Assembly (NCBI GenBank): GCA_037127315.1
Contig: JBBBDQ010001922.1
Location: 1,922,501 to 1,986,500 of the forward strand
DNA length: 64,000 bases
Direction: 5' to 3'
Origin: Ascarosepion bandense
Lineage: Eukaryota; Mollusca; Cephalopoda; Sepiida; Sepiidae
Both the position numbers and the translations under genes were made by a program. The notes beneath the pieces are model-generated. The model made no database searches. It saw only the letters and a list, made by a program, of their open reading frames with translations, and had not been told where the DNA came from. Position 1 is the stretch's first letter. Each line of letters starts with the position of its first letter. Shown here one piece after another: positions 53,235 to 63,952 of this stretch.

Positions 53235-53946
53235 TGGATCCAAAATGCAGGTTTTGTGATAAATAACAAGAAACAATAAACCATCTAATCTCAGGATGTT
53301 CTGTACTTGCCCCAAATGGATATAAAAATCGTCACGATAGAATGGGGCAATATTTACATTGGACAATGTACAAACACTATGGAAAATCTGTAAACAAACA
53401 CTGGTATGAACATCAGCCAGCACCGGTTACAGATATAGAAGATGTCACCATTCTATGGGATTACACCATCTACACAAACAGGAAAATTGAAGCAAATAGG
53501 CCGGACATTATTGTTAATAACCAAAAAATAAAAACTTGCTTAATAATTGATATGGCTTGTCGAGCAGATTGTAATATAGCAACCAAGGATTCGAAAAACT
53601 GTCAAAATATAAATACCTTGAAATTGAAATAGAAAAAATGTGGAAAATTGAAAACGAGAATAGTGCCAGTGATAACAGGTGCACTTGGAATGATAAAAAA
53701 TGGAGCAATACAATGCATTGAAAGAATCCCTGGAAACCTCAGCTTAAGAGATATACAAAAGATTGTCTTGTTAAGTACAGCCCACACACTAAGGAGAACT
53801 TTGTCTATGAAACGCTAGGGATGTTAGGGGAGATAGAAAAAACATGAAATGGAGCCATAACAACACACCACGACCTGCCTTAGGTCTTCCTGCAGACGTA
53901 GTATGTAGTGCGACCATAGCAGAAATCTAATTCTAATAAAAAATGA
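53234..53946 (+). mobile_element. R4/Dong-like copy D6
   Basis: After (ATA)n at 53193-53233. Starts at DPKCRFCDK, has one early stop (GATAAATAACAAG), then VTDIEDVTILWDYTIYT, RPDIIVNNQKIKTC and LIIDMACRAD in one frame, a one-base shift after TKD and the usual 3' part. 3' UTR ends AAAAATGAC before (ATA)n at 53947-53997. Confidence 0.88.
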
Positions 53947-53947
53947 C

Positions 53948-53998
<51 letters not shown>

Positions 53999-55168
53999 TG
54001 CATACAAGACAACAACTATTGGCTTATTCATACAAGACAACAACCAATGGCTTACTAACATACATAGAAACAACAAAGACTGGATGATACAATTAGTCAA
54101 ACAACATAAAAACAGAAAGAAAAAATACTCAATAGTAAAAGAAGTCAGTAAATACAAACAAGATTTACATTTAGTAGATTCTGCAGAAAAGCGAAATAGA
54201 AGCCAAGAACCAACTATTACGGCAAAAAATATGAAAATGAAAGCCACGGATAAAGCTCTTGAACAGATGAAACAACACTGGCAAGACAAACCTCTGCATG
54301 GCCAATATCCAGAACGCGCCAATAAATTAAATGTTTATAAAGTTAATACTCATAGATGCTTACGCGCATCTGGATTAAAGTCTGAGACTGGATGTTTTAT
54401 TCTTGCAGCTCAAGATCAAAGACTTTTCACTAGGAACTTTCAGGCAAATATTAAGCATAATAATGTGGATCCAAAATGCAGGTTCTGTGATAAATACCAA
54501 GAAACAAGACCAGCTAATCTCAAGCTGTTCTGTACTTGCCCCGAATAAATATAAAAATCGTCCCGATAGAGTGTGGCAATATTTACGTTGGACAATGTGC
54601 AAACACTATGGAAAATCTACAAACAAACACTGGTATGACCATCAACCAGCACCGGCTAAAGAAACAGAAGATGTCACCATCCTATGGGATTAAACCATCT
54701 ACACAGACATAAAAATTAAAGCAAATAAGCCGGACATTATTGTTAATAACCAAAAATAAAAACTTACTTAATAGTTGATATGGCTTGTCCAGCGGATTGT
54801 AACATAGCAATCAAAGAATTCGAAAAACTGTCAAAATATAAAGACCCGGTAATTGAAATAGAAAAATGTGGAAATTAACAAGAATCGTGCCAGTGATAGT
54901 GGGTGCACTTGGAATGATAAAAATATAACAAAACATCACATTGAAAGAATCTCTTTAAACCCCAGCTTAAGAGATATACAAAAAATTGTTTTGTTAAGTA
55001 CAGTCCACACACTAAGGAGAACTTTCTCTTTGTAACGCTAGGGATGATAGGGGAGATAGAACAGACAAGAAATGAAGCCATAACAACACACCACGACCTG
55101 CCTTAGGTCTTCCTGCAGGCTTGGTAGGTAGTGCGACCATAGCAGAAATCGAATTATGAGGAAAATTA
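53999..55168 (+). mobile_element. R4/Dong-like copy D7
   Basis: Starts with a 29-bp local duplication (ATACAAGACAACAAC…TTGGCTTA twice), then WMIQLVKQHKNRKKKYSIVK, ALEQMKQHWQDKPLHGQ, the zinc-knuckle Cys pair and, after frame breaks at about 54510 and 54690, the decayed endonuclease and GNPSLRDIQ-like end (GTTTAAACCCCAGCTTAAG). Ends AAAATTACA before a short (ATA)n. Older than D4. Confidence 0.87.
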
Positions 55169-55183
55169 CATAATAATAATAAT

Positions 55184-55463
55184 GAAAGGCACAAAAATAT
55201 TAAGAAGAAAAGCCTGTTTTTCTTTTTGATTTGATGGATGAAGCAACCAGGTTGACTTTTGAGTCACATATACATATTTGAACTTGTCTCTTCAATTGGA
55301 GATCTGTGGGGATGCTAACTGAACTTCCTCCGTTAGATTTTATCAAAAGCAGGCAACATATCACGAGCATTTAGCTGCGCTGCTTGTTCTTGCTATACCC
55401 TTATTCGTCTGGGTTATGGGTACCTTGATGGGAATAACACTATGTGTATGAGAACAGGGAGAA

Positions 55464-55518
<55 letters not shown>

Positions 55519-55519
55519 C
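55184..55519. other. Unassigned sequence with (ATA)n at 55467-55514
   Basis: No element in 55184-55466. The (ATA)n tract borders a family A copy, not an R4/Dong-like one. Confidence 0.5.
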
Positions 55520-55757
55520 CAACCTTTTCAATCTTTTCTTTTTTCTTTTTCTTTTTTTTAATTGGAGTAGATAGACTAAACTATCGCCCGGTTCACACTC
55601 CACCCTCGTCTATTGAACAGGTGAAGGGGCTCATCCCTTGTTCCCTGTTTAGGATGTGGCTTCCGGCTTTCTCTTTCCCAATCTTTTCACTCTTATGTAG
55701 CCCCCTGCACATCAGTGGCGTTACCGCCTTGCTCGGGGTGATATGATTAAAAAAAAA
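55520..55757 (+). mobile_element. Family A retroposon, single unit
   Basis: CCAACCTTTTCAATC, AATTGGAGTAGATAGACTAA, CGGTTCACACTCCACCCTCG, the tail TGTAGCCCCCTGCACATCAG, GTTACCGCCTTGCTCGGGGT, GATATGATTAAAAAAAA. It contains one unit where others have two to six. Confidence 0.88.
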
Positions 55758-55785
55758 TATTAATAATAAAAATAATCAAGGACAC

Positions 55786-56470
55786 ATACTGAAAAATTGT
55801 GTTAATCGAAATGCAAATTCTGTGGTAAATATCTCCAAGCATTTGACCATTTTGTGTCAGGGTGCACAGTGTTAGCACCAACTGAATATAAAACTAGGCA
55901 TAATAGATTGGGTCAATATATGCACAAGAAAATATACAACTTTTACGGGTAGTAAACTTCAAGAAACTGTTATGAACATCACCCAAACCCGGTTACAGAG
56001 ATAGGACCTGAAACAATTTATGGGATCGTCATGACAGGGTTGGTAAATACCTGCATTAGAATATTTAATGTAAATAGCTGCAAACTTATATGAACGTCAT
56101 CCTGAATCTGTTATGGTGAGAGATGTTAACTATTGTCTGGGATTTATCTTTCAACACAGATCAAGCAATACAAACGAGTCACGCAGACATTATTATCAAA
56201 GACAGAAAGTAAAAAATTGCAAACTGATTGACATAAGCGTATCAAGTAACAATAAAATATCTTTGCGAAGGATTTTGAAAAACAAAGCAAATACAAAGTC
56301 CTGAAGATGCAAATAGAAATATATGTGATACTTAAGGACTAAAATTTGTTCTTCTTGCAGTTGAAGTTTTGAATCCGCTAAAGAAAAGAAAAGAACAAAT
56401 CAACAAAATCTTTGGAGTACTATCTCTCCAGGAAATCAACAAATAATTCTAGCAGGCATAGACCATATCC
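55786..56470 (+). pseudogene. D8: divergent R4/Dong-like relic
   Basis: KCKFCGKYLQAFDHFVSGCT (zinc knuckle), VLAPTEYKTRHNRLGQYM, CYEHHPNPVTEI and, further on, HADIIIKDRK and LIDISVSSN in place of RPDII…LLIDMACPAD. It follows the same order as D1 with low identity and internal repeats (the EHHP / ERHP block appears twice), so it is an old member or a second subfamily. Confidence 0.7.
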
Positions 56471-56628
56471 TGCAAAGAGCTGTGTTCTTAAAGATTTTTT
56501 TGTTAATAGCCATCTTTTGTGGAAACAACGAAAAATCACATGCTTAGTTTGCTCAAGGTGATTGGTCATGACCTGGCATGGAATTATAAGAAAAAATTTT
56601 TTAATAATAATAATAATAATAATAATAA

Positions 56629-57110
56629 CAGAATACACAGACAGAAAAATTGAAGCAAACAGGCCAGACATTATTGTTAAAAACCAGAAGGAGAAAACTT
56701 GTCTGTTAATTGATATGGCTTGTCCAACGGATTGTAACATAGCAATCAAGGAATTTGAAAAACTGTCAAAATATAAAAACCTGGAAATTGAAATACAAAA
56801 AATGTGGAAATTGAAAACAAGAGTTGTGCCAGTGATAGTAGGTGCATTTGGAATTATATAAAATGGAACAAAACAACACATTGAAAGAATCCCTGGAAAC
56901 CCCAGCTTAAGAGATATACAAAAAATTGTCTTATTAAGTACAGCCCACACACTAAGGAAAACTTTATCTATGTAATGCTAGGGATGATAGGGAAGATAGA
57001 AAAACATGAAATTGAGCCATAACAACACGCCACGACCTGCCTTAGGTCTCCCCGCAGACTTGGTTGGTAGTGAGACCAAAGTAGAAATCGAAATATGATG
57101 AAAAAATGAC
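56629..57110 (+). mobile_element. R4/Dong-like copy D9
   Basis: Between (ATA)n at 56603-56628 and 57111-57124. Starts at EYTDRKIEANRPDIIVKN, keeps LLIDMACPTD and one stop (GGAATTATATAA, for MIK), then GNPSLRDIQKIVLL and the 3' UTR ending AAAAAATGAC. Very close to D4. Confidence 0.9.
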
Positions 57111-57124
57111 ATAATAATAATAAT

Positions 57125-57874
57125 GATAAACTTTCAGGCAAATATTATACATAATATGAATCCAAAATGCAGGTTTTGTGATAAACACAAAGAAACAATA
57201 GACCATCTAATCTCAGGCTGTTCTGTACTTGCCCCAAATGAATATAAAAATCGTCATGATAGAGTAGGGCAGGCAATATTTACATTGGGCAATGTGCAAA
57301 CATTATGGAAAAGCTGTAAACAAACACTGGTATGAACATCACCCAGCACCGGTTACAGAAATAAAAGATGTCACCATTCTATGGGATTACAACATCTATA
57401 GAGACAGAAAAATTGAAGCAAATAGACTGGACATTATTGTTAATATCCAAAAAATAAAAACTTGTTTATTAATTCTTATGACTTGTTCAGCGGATTGTAA
57501 CATAGCAACCAAGGAATGTGAAAAACTGTCAAAATATAAAGACCTGAAAATTGAAATTGAAAAAATGTGGAAACTGAAAACAAGAGTTGTGCCAGTGATA
57601 GTAGGTGCACCTGCAATGATAAAAAATGGAACAAAACAACCAATTGATGGAATCCTTGGAAACCCCAGTTTAAGAGATATACAAAAAATTGTCTTATTAA
57701 GTACAGCCCACACGCTAAAAAGAATTTTGTCTGTGTAACGCCGGTGATGATGGGGAAGATAGAAAAAAACATGAAATGGAACCATAACAACACACCAGGA
57801 CCTGCCTTAGGTCTTTCCGCAGACTTGGTAGGTCGTGCGACCATAGCAGAAATCGAAATATGATGAAAAGTGAC
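57125..57874 (+). mobile_element. R4/Dong-like copy D10
   Basis: NFQANIIHNMNPKCRFCDK, HKETIDHLISGC, a small duplication (GGGCAGGCAATATTTAC) that shifts frame, then KHYGKAVNKHWYEHHPAP, RLDIIVNIQKIKTC and LLILMTCSAD. Both catalytic-type Asp positions are altered (RPD to RLD and LID to LIL), so the endonuclease is dead. Stop at 57736-57738; 3' end AAAGTGAC then ATAATAATAATA. Confidence 0.9.
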
Positions 57875-57888
57875 ATAATAATAATAGT

Positions 57889-58375
57889 AACCCAGCACTG
57901 GTTACAGAAATAGAAGATGTCACCATTCTATGGAATTACAACATCTACAGAGACAGAAAAATTGAAGCAAATAAACCGGACATTATTGTTAAAAACCAAA
58001 AAGAAAAAACTTGCTTATTAATTGGTATATATATATACAAATATAAAGACCCGGTAATTGAAATAGAAAAATGTGGAAATTGAAAACAAGTATCGTACCA
58101 GTGATAATGGGTGTACTTGGAATGATAAAAATGGAACAAAACACATTGAAAGAATATCTGGAAATCCCAGCTTAAGAGATATACAAAAAATTGTCTTGTT
58201 AAATACAGCCCGCACACTAAGGAGAACTTTGTCTATGTAAAGCTAGGGATGTCAGGGGATATGAAAAAACATGAAATGGAGTCATAACAACACAGCACGA
58301 CCTGCCTTAGGCCTTTCTTGCAGATTTGGTAGGTAGTGCAACGATAGCAGATTAGGATTTATAATAAAAAATGAC
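57889..58375 (+). mobile_element. R4/Dong-like copy D11, last of the array
   Basis: HPALVTEIEDVTILWNYNIY-like start, KPDIIVKNQKEKTCLLIG, then a deletion of about 60 bp replaced by TATATATATA, frame loss, and GNPSLRDIQKIVLL. 3' UTR ends AAAAAATGAC; the following TAA tract is reduced to AATAATTATGAC, which is where the array stops. Confidence 0.87.
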
Positions 58376-58485
58376 AATAATTATGACAATTCAGTGCCAA
58401 AGAATCTGATGAAGACAAACCCCATTTCCGTCTGGATTTAAAGCTGAAACCGAACCTTTTCTCTTGCTGCATCGAACAAAGAGAC

Positions 58486-58660
58486 GCGCGTTGTGGTGCA
58501 GTAGATATCGGCTTGGAACGAGAAATCGGAGAAACGAGTTCGAATTCTAGTTGATATTCAGTTACATGCAAAGGTATTAATCTCTTTTTCATTCAGTTAT
58601 TGGTAAAATGAATAGCAGGACAGATTGGGTTCTATAGCCTTGGTAAATAACCAGTCTTTC
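58486..58660 (+). mobile_element. tRNA-derived SINE, 5' two thirds
   Basis: GCGCGTTGTGGTGCAGTAG (A-box-like), AACGAGTTCGAATTC (B-box-like), GGTATTAATCTCTTTTTC, CAGGACAGATTGGGTTCTAT. It stops before the 3' palindrome. Confidence 0.85.
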
Positions 58661-58849
58661 TTAACCGGAGGATGAAAGGTTTTGCATAGGATCAACATCC
58701 CTACCTGTAAAACTGACAAGATACAGAAACATCGACGATCTCTTCATCGATGACGCATGCGTCACTAGTATTTTTATAAGGTTGTTGTAGAGTATACGTG
58801 AGTTCGAATCTTCGTCGCCAAGTTGCAGTGGATTTCGGATGAGGAACCA
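58661..58849. other. Unassigned
   Basis: No feature recognised. Confidence 0.4.
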
Positions 58850-59325
58850 TAAAAATGATGAACAACAAAACAGATTTACGAGCATGGAAGAGTGGGCCAA
58901 TATATGTACTAAAAAAAAAAACTGCAAATTTACGAGAAGGAAATTGCAAGAAATTCGTATTAATACCGAACAGGCACAATTACACACATGGGACCCGTTC
59001 CAATTTTAAGTGTCTTCACAATACACTCAGAACACCCAAAGCTAATCTCCAAGAAATCGTGATCAAAACTACAAAGACAAGATGTGCCTTCTTATGGACA
59101 TGATTTTTTGAAAAAAAATAAAAAGATAAAAAATATCTTAAAATACAAGGATCTTGAAGTAGATATGTAAAAAATATGGCATGTGATATGAGTATACCAC
59201 TTGTAGCTGGAGCCTCGGCTTGATTAAAAAAAGGTTATTACCGATGCATGGAAGGGAACAATGATAGCACATCCCTTTAAAAACTCCAAAAATATTCTCA
59301 CACGCATAGCTCACACCTTCAAAAG
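58850..59325 (+). pseudogene. Possible divergent RLE LINE relic
   Basis: Broken frames containing LKYKDLEVDM, KIWH and, after further stops, LDKKVITDAWKG-like and LTRIAHTF words. They follow the order of KDLEIEIxKMW … IKNGTKQ … IQKIVLLxTAHTL in D1. Similarity is weak and only the C-terminal end is represented; upstream ACKxGPIYVLKKKTANLREG is unassigned. Confidence 0.35.
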
Positions 59326-59328
59326 AGC

Positions 59329-59391
59329 ATTCTTCTTCTTCTTCTTCTTCTTCTTCTTCTTCTTCTTCTTCTTCTTCTTCTTCTTCTTCTA
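59329..59391. repeat. (TTC)n microsatellite at RTE 3' end
   Basis: About 20 TTC units; on the minus strand it is the (AAG)n tail of the RTE copy to its right. Confidence 0.95.
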
Positions 59392-60665
59392 TGTGCCCTG
59401 TCCTTTCAGGACGTAGGCGATCATAGCTTTCCAAATCTCCCTATCCCTGGTGGCTCTGAGCACGCCTTCTCCTGTTACACCATGCAACCCTCGTTCCATC
59501 ATCTAACTGATTAGGTCCTTCAAATATGTTATCCACTGCTTTCCCCTGTCTCTTTCCCCCTCTGTCTGACCTGTTAGTATCAGGTTCTCCAAGTCATCCT
59601 TCCTCATTGTATGTCCCAGGAACTTTAGTTATCTCTTCCTGATGCTGAGTATTAATTTCCTTTTCGTTTCCATCCCTTCCAAAACCTCATCGATCCATGA
59701 TATCCACAGCATCCTTCTGTAGAGCCATATTTCAGCTGCTTCAAGTTTTTCCTTCATCAGCATTCAATGCCATATTTAAGAACCGACATCACATAGCAAT
59801 CCATTACTCTATTCTTTTTTTTTTTAGCGAAATTTTCCTGTTTCTTAATACTTTACTCAATTTCTGGAATACTTCCTTCGCCATGCCAATTCGCCTTCGG
59901 ATCTCTGTGTCGCAATTTCCGTCTTCTGTTATAACACTTCCCAGGCATTTAAATTTTTGTACCTGCTTGATTTTAGTATCCCCGACCTGTATTTGGCATA
60001 TTGGGCTGACTTTTTTGCTGATGACCATGCATTCAGTTTTCTTGTAGTTTATTTGTAGTCCTTGTCACTCTCTTTATCTACCTTCTGTAGGAGGTCTTGT
60101 AGTTTCCGTTCTGTGTCTGCTATCAGCACTGTACCATCTGCGTACCTTAGATTGTTCAAATTGTGGCCTTCGATGACGAATCCAGGCATAACTTCTAGGG
60201 TCCTCAAAATATTCCCGCTGTACAAGTTGAACAGATCCGGTGAAAAGACACATTCTTGTATTACGCCCCTTTCTATCTTTGTATATCTGCTGAATTTGTT
60301 ACCTGTCCGTATACAAGCAGTTTGCTGCCAGTAAAGATTTTTGACTACTCTTAAGTCTTTCCCAAATATATCAAAGCTGCCGAGCCTCTCCATCAGATCA
60401 TTGTGGTGTATTTTGTCAAACGCCTTCGCATAATCAATAAAACACATGTATAAGTCCTTCTTCATTTGTGTTGCCCTTTCAGGGAGCATCCTAATCATAA
60501 ATATGGCGTTCCTTGTTCCAGTGTCTTTGACGAAACCGCACTGTTCTTGTCTTATCTCTGGCCTGATTCTGCTTCTCGCTCTATTCATCAGGATTCGGAT
60601 GATCAGTTTTGTTATATGGCTCATTAAACTGATGGTTCTGTGGAGTTCGCACTCGTTTGTTCAGA
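59392..60665 (-). pseudogene. RTE-type LINE, longest copy with RT domain
   Basis: Open from 60624 to 60049 (191 codons): RSRIRPEIRQEQCGFVKDTG, motif A MCFIDYAKAFDKIHHNDL (first catalytic Asp), IERGVIQECVFSPDLFNLY (motif B, with G-to-E change) and motif C LRYADGTVLIAD, where YADD has become YADG. Past the break: NCMVISKKVSPICQIQVG, KFKCLGSVITEDGNCDTEI, RRIGMAKEVFQKLSK, and the C terminus down to 59400 beside (AAG)n. Catalytic changes and frame breaks make it inactive. It gives the family's domain order, with the endonuclease domain missing. Confidence 0.88.
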
Positions 60666-60709
60666 GCATTATTTATGTAATATGTGTGTGGTTCTATGTT
60701 GTTTTTGAA

Positions 60710-61095
60710 AAGTATCTTTTGATATTCCAATTCGCCTTTAAACTCAGGTGCTGCATTTTCCGTCCTCTGTTAAATACTTAGCGGATATTTAAAATACTGA
60801 ACTTCTGATTTTGATATTTCCAATTTGTAATTTGCATGTTGGCTTGTTCTTTTTACTGACAGCCATGCATTCTATATAATTGTGACTGATGCTTAGTCCT
60901 TTCTTTTTGCTTTTCTTCACAACATTCTGTAAGAGTTCTTGTAGTTTTCTTTCTCTGTTATGAAGTTAATCTCAATATCTCATATTCTTAAGAGTGTGAC
61001 TGCTAATATCGAATCTTGGCAGGACTACAATTTCTTTCAGTCCGGTGAGAAGACGTATCCTTGTCTTTCATATCTTTCTATTTTTGTATATTTTC
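60710..61095 (-). pseudogene. Divergent RTE relic
   Basis: The plus strand mirrors the copy at 59.9-60.3 kb word by word with heavy substitution: ATTCCAATTCGCCTTTAAAC, TTTTCCGTCCTCTGTTAA, CTGACAGCCATGCATTC, AGAGTTCTTGTAGTTTTC, CGGTGAGAAGACGTATCC, TTTCTATTTTTGTATATTTT. It lies directly upstream of the younger copy and on the same strand. Confidence 0.65.
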
Positions 61096-61104
61096 GGAAT
61101 TCCT

Positions 61105-61490
61105 ACGCGAATTTATTCAAGCTAATAGACTGGCAACAAGGTCCCATTCTTTTACTGTGCAAACAATCCAGTGTAACCACAACTTCTACTCCTCAGCTTC
61201 TTTACTCACACTTCCCGCCTGTAAATTCCCCTCCGTATTCTTGTTTCCCTGATAGCTACAATCTCCAAAAGTTTCAATGCAACGACGCCATCTCTTATCT
61301 CCTTGATGCCCATCCTTCTTCTCACTTTGCACTTTGCTCTCACGCAGCTCTCTTTACACCAATGTACCCGTCCTTCTGTTACATATTCTCCGACACCTAC
61401 TGTAACCAATTCTCCACTCTCCTCACTCTCCTGTTAGGTAAACCCCTGTGCACCATTGGCAGTTCTACCTTGCTTGGGGTGTGACGATTA
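61105..61490 (+). mobile_element. Family B retroposon, plus strand
   Basis: GACTGGCAACAAGGTCCCAT, TTTACTGTGCAAACAATCC, CACACTTCCCGCCTGTAAAT, GATAGCTACAATCTCC, the tail AACCCCTGTGCACCATTGG and CTACCTTGCTTGGGGTGTGA, then GATTAGAAAAA. Confidence 0.8.
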
Positions 61491-61619
61491 GAAAAACATC
61501 TGCAGAGGGTCTGCTTTCCGTTCAGATTCCGAAGAATCAACAAAAGAAACTGCTGTTCCTGAAACACTTGATGTAAAAGAGAGAGTAAAGAATGTGACAT
61601 TCATGGTACATAATGCTGT
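61491..61619. other. Unassigned
   Basis: No feature recognised. Confidence 0.4.
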
Positions 61620-62130
61620 TGTTCTCGAAATAGATTTTGAGTTTGAGTTTTGTTTAACGGCATATCAACACTTCTGTGGGTTATTTAATGCCAAAATGTT
61701 GGGATTTTAACATATTTTTTATGTTCAGTTATAGTGAGAAGGCTGATTTAGTTAGATTTTGATGAAAATATCTTTTTTAATTTTTACTTTTTTATTTTAG
61801 AAAACTGAAGAGGTCTTCTAGTTTTGTATTAAAAAATGTATTACTGGTAATATTATTTTCCCTCAAAAATATATTGTTGGTAATATTTTTCCTTCAAAAA
61901 TGTATATTTTTCTATAAAAGTCTATTTTTGACTTGCATACTGTTTTGATCCCAGTTTAAGTGGGGGAGTTAACAATTTTCCCATAGCTGGGACCCTAACA
62001 GGTGCTACCACTCCGGGTCGAGGTGGACCTGGGAACTACAGCAATTAAGAGGTGGTTATATGCTCCTCATAACCTTTCAATCAGTGGCTTTGCTGCCGGA
62101 TGCAGTTTACTGCCATACCCAAGACCTCCT
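61620..62130 (+). mobile_element. Family C element
   Basis: GTTTAACGGCATATCAACAC, TGTGGGTTATTTAATGCC, two to three short units AAAAATGTATTACTGGTAAT-type (61835-61920), CCCATAGCTGGGACCC, GGTGCTACCACTCCGGG, CAGCAATTAAGAGGTGG, GGCTTTGCTGCCGGATG. One arm of the foldback seen at 30.5-31.6 kb. Confidence 0.72.
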
Positions 62131-62195
62131 CTCGAAAGAGACATGATCGCCCAAGTATCTATCACGAATTGCCCTTAACTGACTGACTGAATGTG
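62131..62195 (+). mobile_element. SINE 3' fragment
   Basis: TCTCGAAAGAGACATGATCG, CCCAAGTATCTATCACG, CCTTAACTGACTGACTG: the last 60 bases of the SINE only. Confidence 0.7.
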
Positions 62196-62200
62196 AGGTC

Positions 62201-62202
<2 letters not shown>

Positions 62203-62244
<42 letters not shown>
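62203..62244. repeat. (AT)n microsatellite
   Basis: About 21 AT units. Confidence 0.95.
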
Positions 62245-62246
<2 letters not shown>

Positions 62247-62344
62247 AAGATTTCCTATGGACATTATCATATTTTTGTTTTAATATGAGGCGATATTTAA
62301 CTTGGATTACATAGTTACATATGATAATGGTGATAGTAATATCA

Positions 62345-62600
62345 GCTTTCTCATTAACAAATGTGCATGCAAAATGGTGAATACAATGCCTTCTGATATG
62401 TTCAACTCCTCTGCTGTCTCACGCAGCTTCAATTTTTGATCGACCAAAATGGGTATACGGATTTTTGATGTTTTTCCGGGACAACTGCCGATTTTGGGCG
62501 ACCAGAGCGTTCAGGAGGATTTGTGCCTGTAGGACCGCGTTTAAAGATCATATCACCTCTTAATCGTTGTTTCCGACAGAGCAGTGTCCGAATAACACTT
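62345..62600 (-). pseudogene. Mariner transposase N-terminal fragment
   Basis: Minus strand: NPPERSGRPKSAVVPEKHQK, one frameshift, then VDQKLKLRETAEELNISEG and IVFTILHAHL, the second helix-turn-helix of mariner-type DNA-binding domains (RSGRPK linker then …REIAxxVGISxGxVxxILHxxL). No catalytic domain or terminal repeats were found nearby. This is a different mariner lineage from 12.5 kb as far as can be judged. Confidence 0.82.
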
Positions 62601-63569
62601 ATGACTTGGCTTGAACATTATTTTTCTAAGCAGAAAGCAATGCATTATCAACACATGAAATTCGGATTTTCCCATTATTTTGAAAATTTTCAACAGTAGC
62701 TTTAATTAAATAACTGCAATTTGTAAACTAATCATCCTATTGAGCCCAACTTTTGTCACGTGCCATTTGAAAGTTAGGACTTCATAGCAAACGTATGGAT
62801 TTCTTTTTATTAATGGAACTATTTATATGTCAGATCCGGGACGTGTTGAGTGATGTGTTAGAATAACACCACTAACTAACTAAACAGCGCCCAGGGATTC
62901 CGTTCCACGTCGTAACTTTGAGTTTCTCGCTAGGCGAGCTTCAGATCATAACATCAACATTCCACGAACTCTTTTTGTTAATATACATTTTATCAAATAT
63001 TTATCAAGTGCATTAGTGAAACTTAGGAATGATACGCTTATTAAAAGAGAAACTAACATAATCAGATGAAAAAATCCCGCGGGTGCCCCTGTCGAATATT
63101 GCCAAAATATAAATCTACGACGCGGATATTTTCAAATATCGCCTTTCTTAAAAGAAACTCCTTTTCTCAAGATAACATACATGGCTACATATATTTTTAA
63201 ATAACAAGAAAACGTTTAAGTTGAAAGCCTTCTATTATTTAAAATATACAATACATAAATTAATCTCGAACTAAATAATATAAGAATGAGTTACATTGTA
63301 AAATAAATATTCAACAACAAAGCCATTTACTTACTTGCGTTTATTAGATAATAAATTTTATCACTTAGCCTTTCCCATAGTTTACCTTATCAGATCTTAT
63401 AGTTTGCCTTATTATTTCTCATAGTTTTTTTTTACCATTCGCCATAGTTTTCATATAGTTGGCCTTTCAGTTGGCTTTAATCATATTTATGAATGTTCAG
63501 AAATTGATACATTCTGAAAACGTAGGATATTTTCCTCTTTTAAAAATATTTGTTGCAAAATAAAATCAT
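62601..63569. other. Unassigned AT-rich sequence
   Basis: 63375-63475 has a loose repeat of CATAGTTTGCCTT-type words (about 25-bp spacing, four copies). No other feature. Confidence 0.45.
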
Positions 63570-63605
63570 TACATTTGCCTTAATAAATAGGACGAAACGC
63601 GTTAG
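63570..63605 (+). other. Hammerhead-like hairpin family 4, decayed
   Basis: TTTGCCTTAATAAATAGGAC, GAAACGCG. Matches 6386-6421 (TTTGCCTTGATAAAATCC…AGGACGAAACGC) with the loop region shortened. Confidence 0.3.
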
Positions 63606-63696
63606 TAAGGTAAGTTTTCCTTTCTTCTTTATTCACATTGTCTTTTTGTAATTATATTTTTACTTAATTTTTACTAAAAATAAATTGCTCCAACAT

Positions 63697-63738
63697 ACAC
63701 ACACACACACACACACACACAGTCACTACGTGTAATGA

Positions 63739-63769
<31 letters not shown>

Positions 63770-63772
63770 CAG
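63697..63772. repeat. (CA)n and (CAG)n microsatellites
   Basis: (AC)n at 63697-63722 and imperfect (CAG)n at 63739-63770. The latter expands a single GACAGCAGGAGCAG seen in the homologous copy at 29.28 kb. Confidence 0.9.
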
Positions 63773-63952
63773 GAATTACCATACTTGAAAGGCACGAACT
63801 CGAACACAAGCTCTCCTACCATTCTGAAGATGAGATTTTGATCTCGAAATATTAATGTATAATGAATAGGAAATAACCCAACAACTTCTTTACCTTCCTT
63901 TATTTTATTAAGCGCATTGTGACAGCCTTCAAGACCTAACCATAAAAAACAG
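63773..63952 (+). mobile_element. PLE-like fragment, hammerhead-like family 3
   Basis: 63823-63855 reads CTGAAGA-T-GAGAT-TTTG-ATCTC-GAAATATT, identical in the core to 29354-29386; flanks GAAAGGCAC and CCTTCAAGACCTAACC match as well. Confidence 0.6.

Noticed and set aside
58409..58440. CTGATGA followed by AGAC…GTCT as another hammerhead-like site
   Set aside because: The expected GAAA strand is GGAT, and no repeat family with this block was seen.
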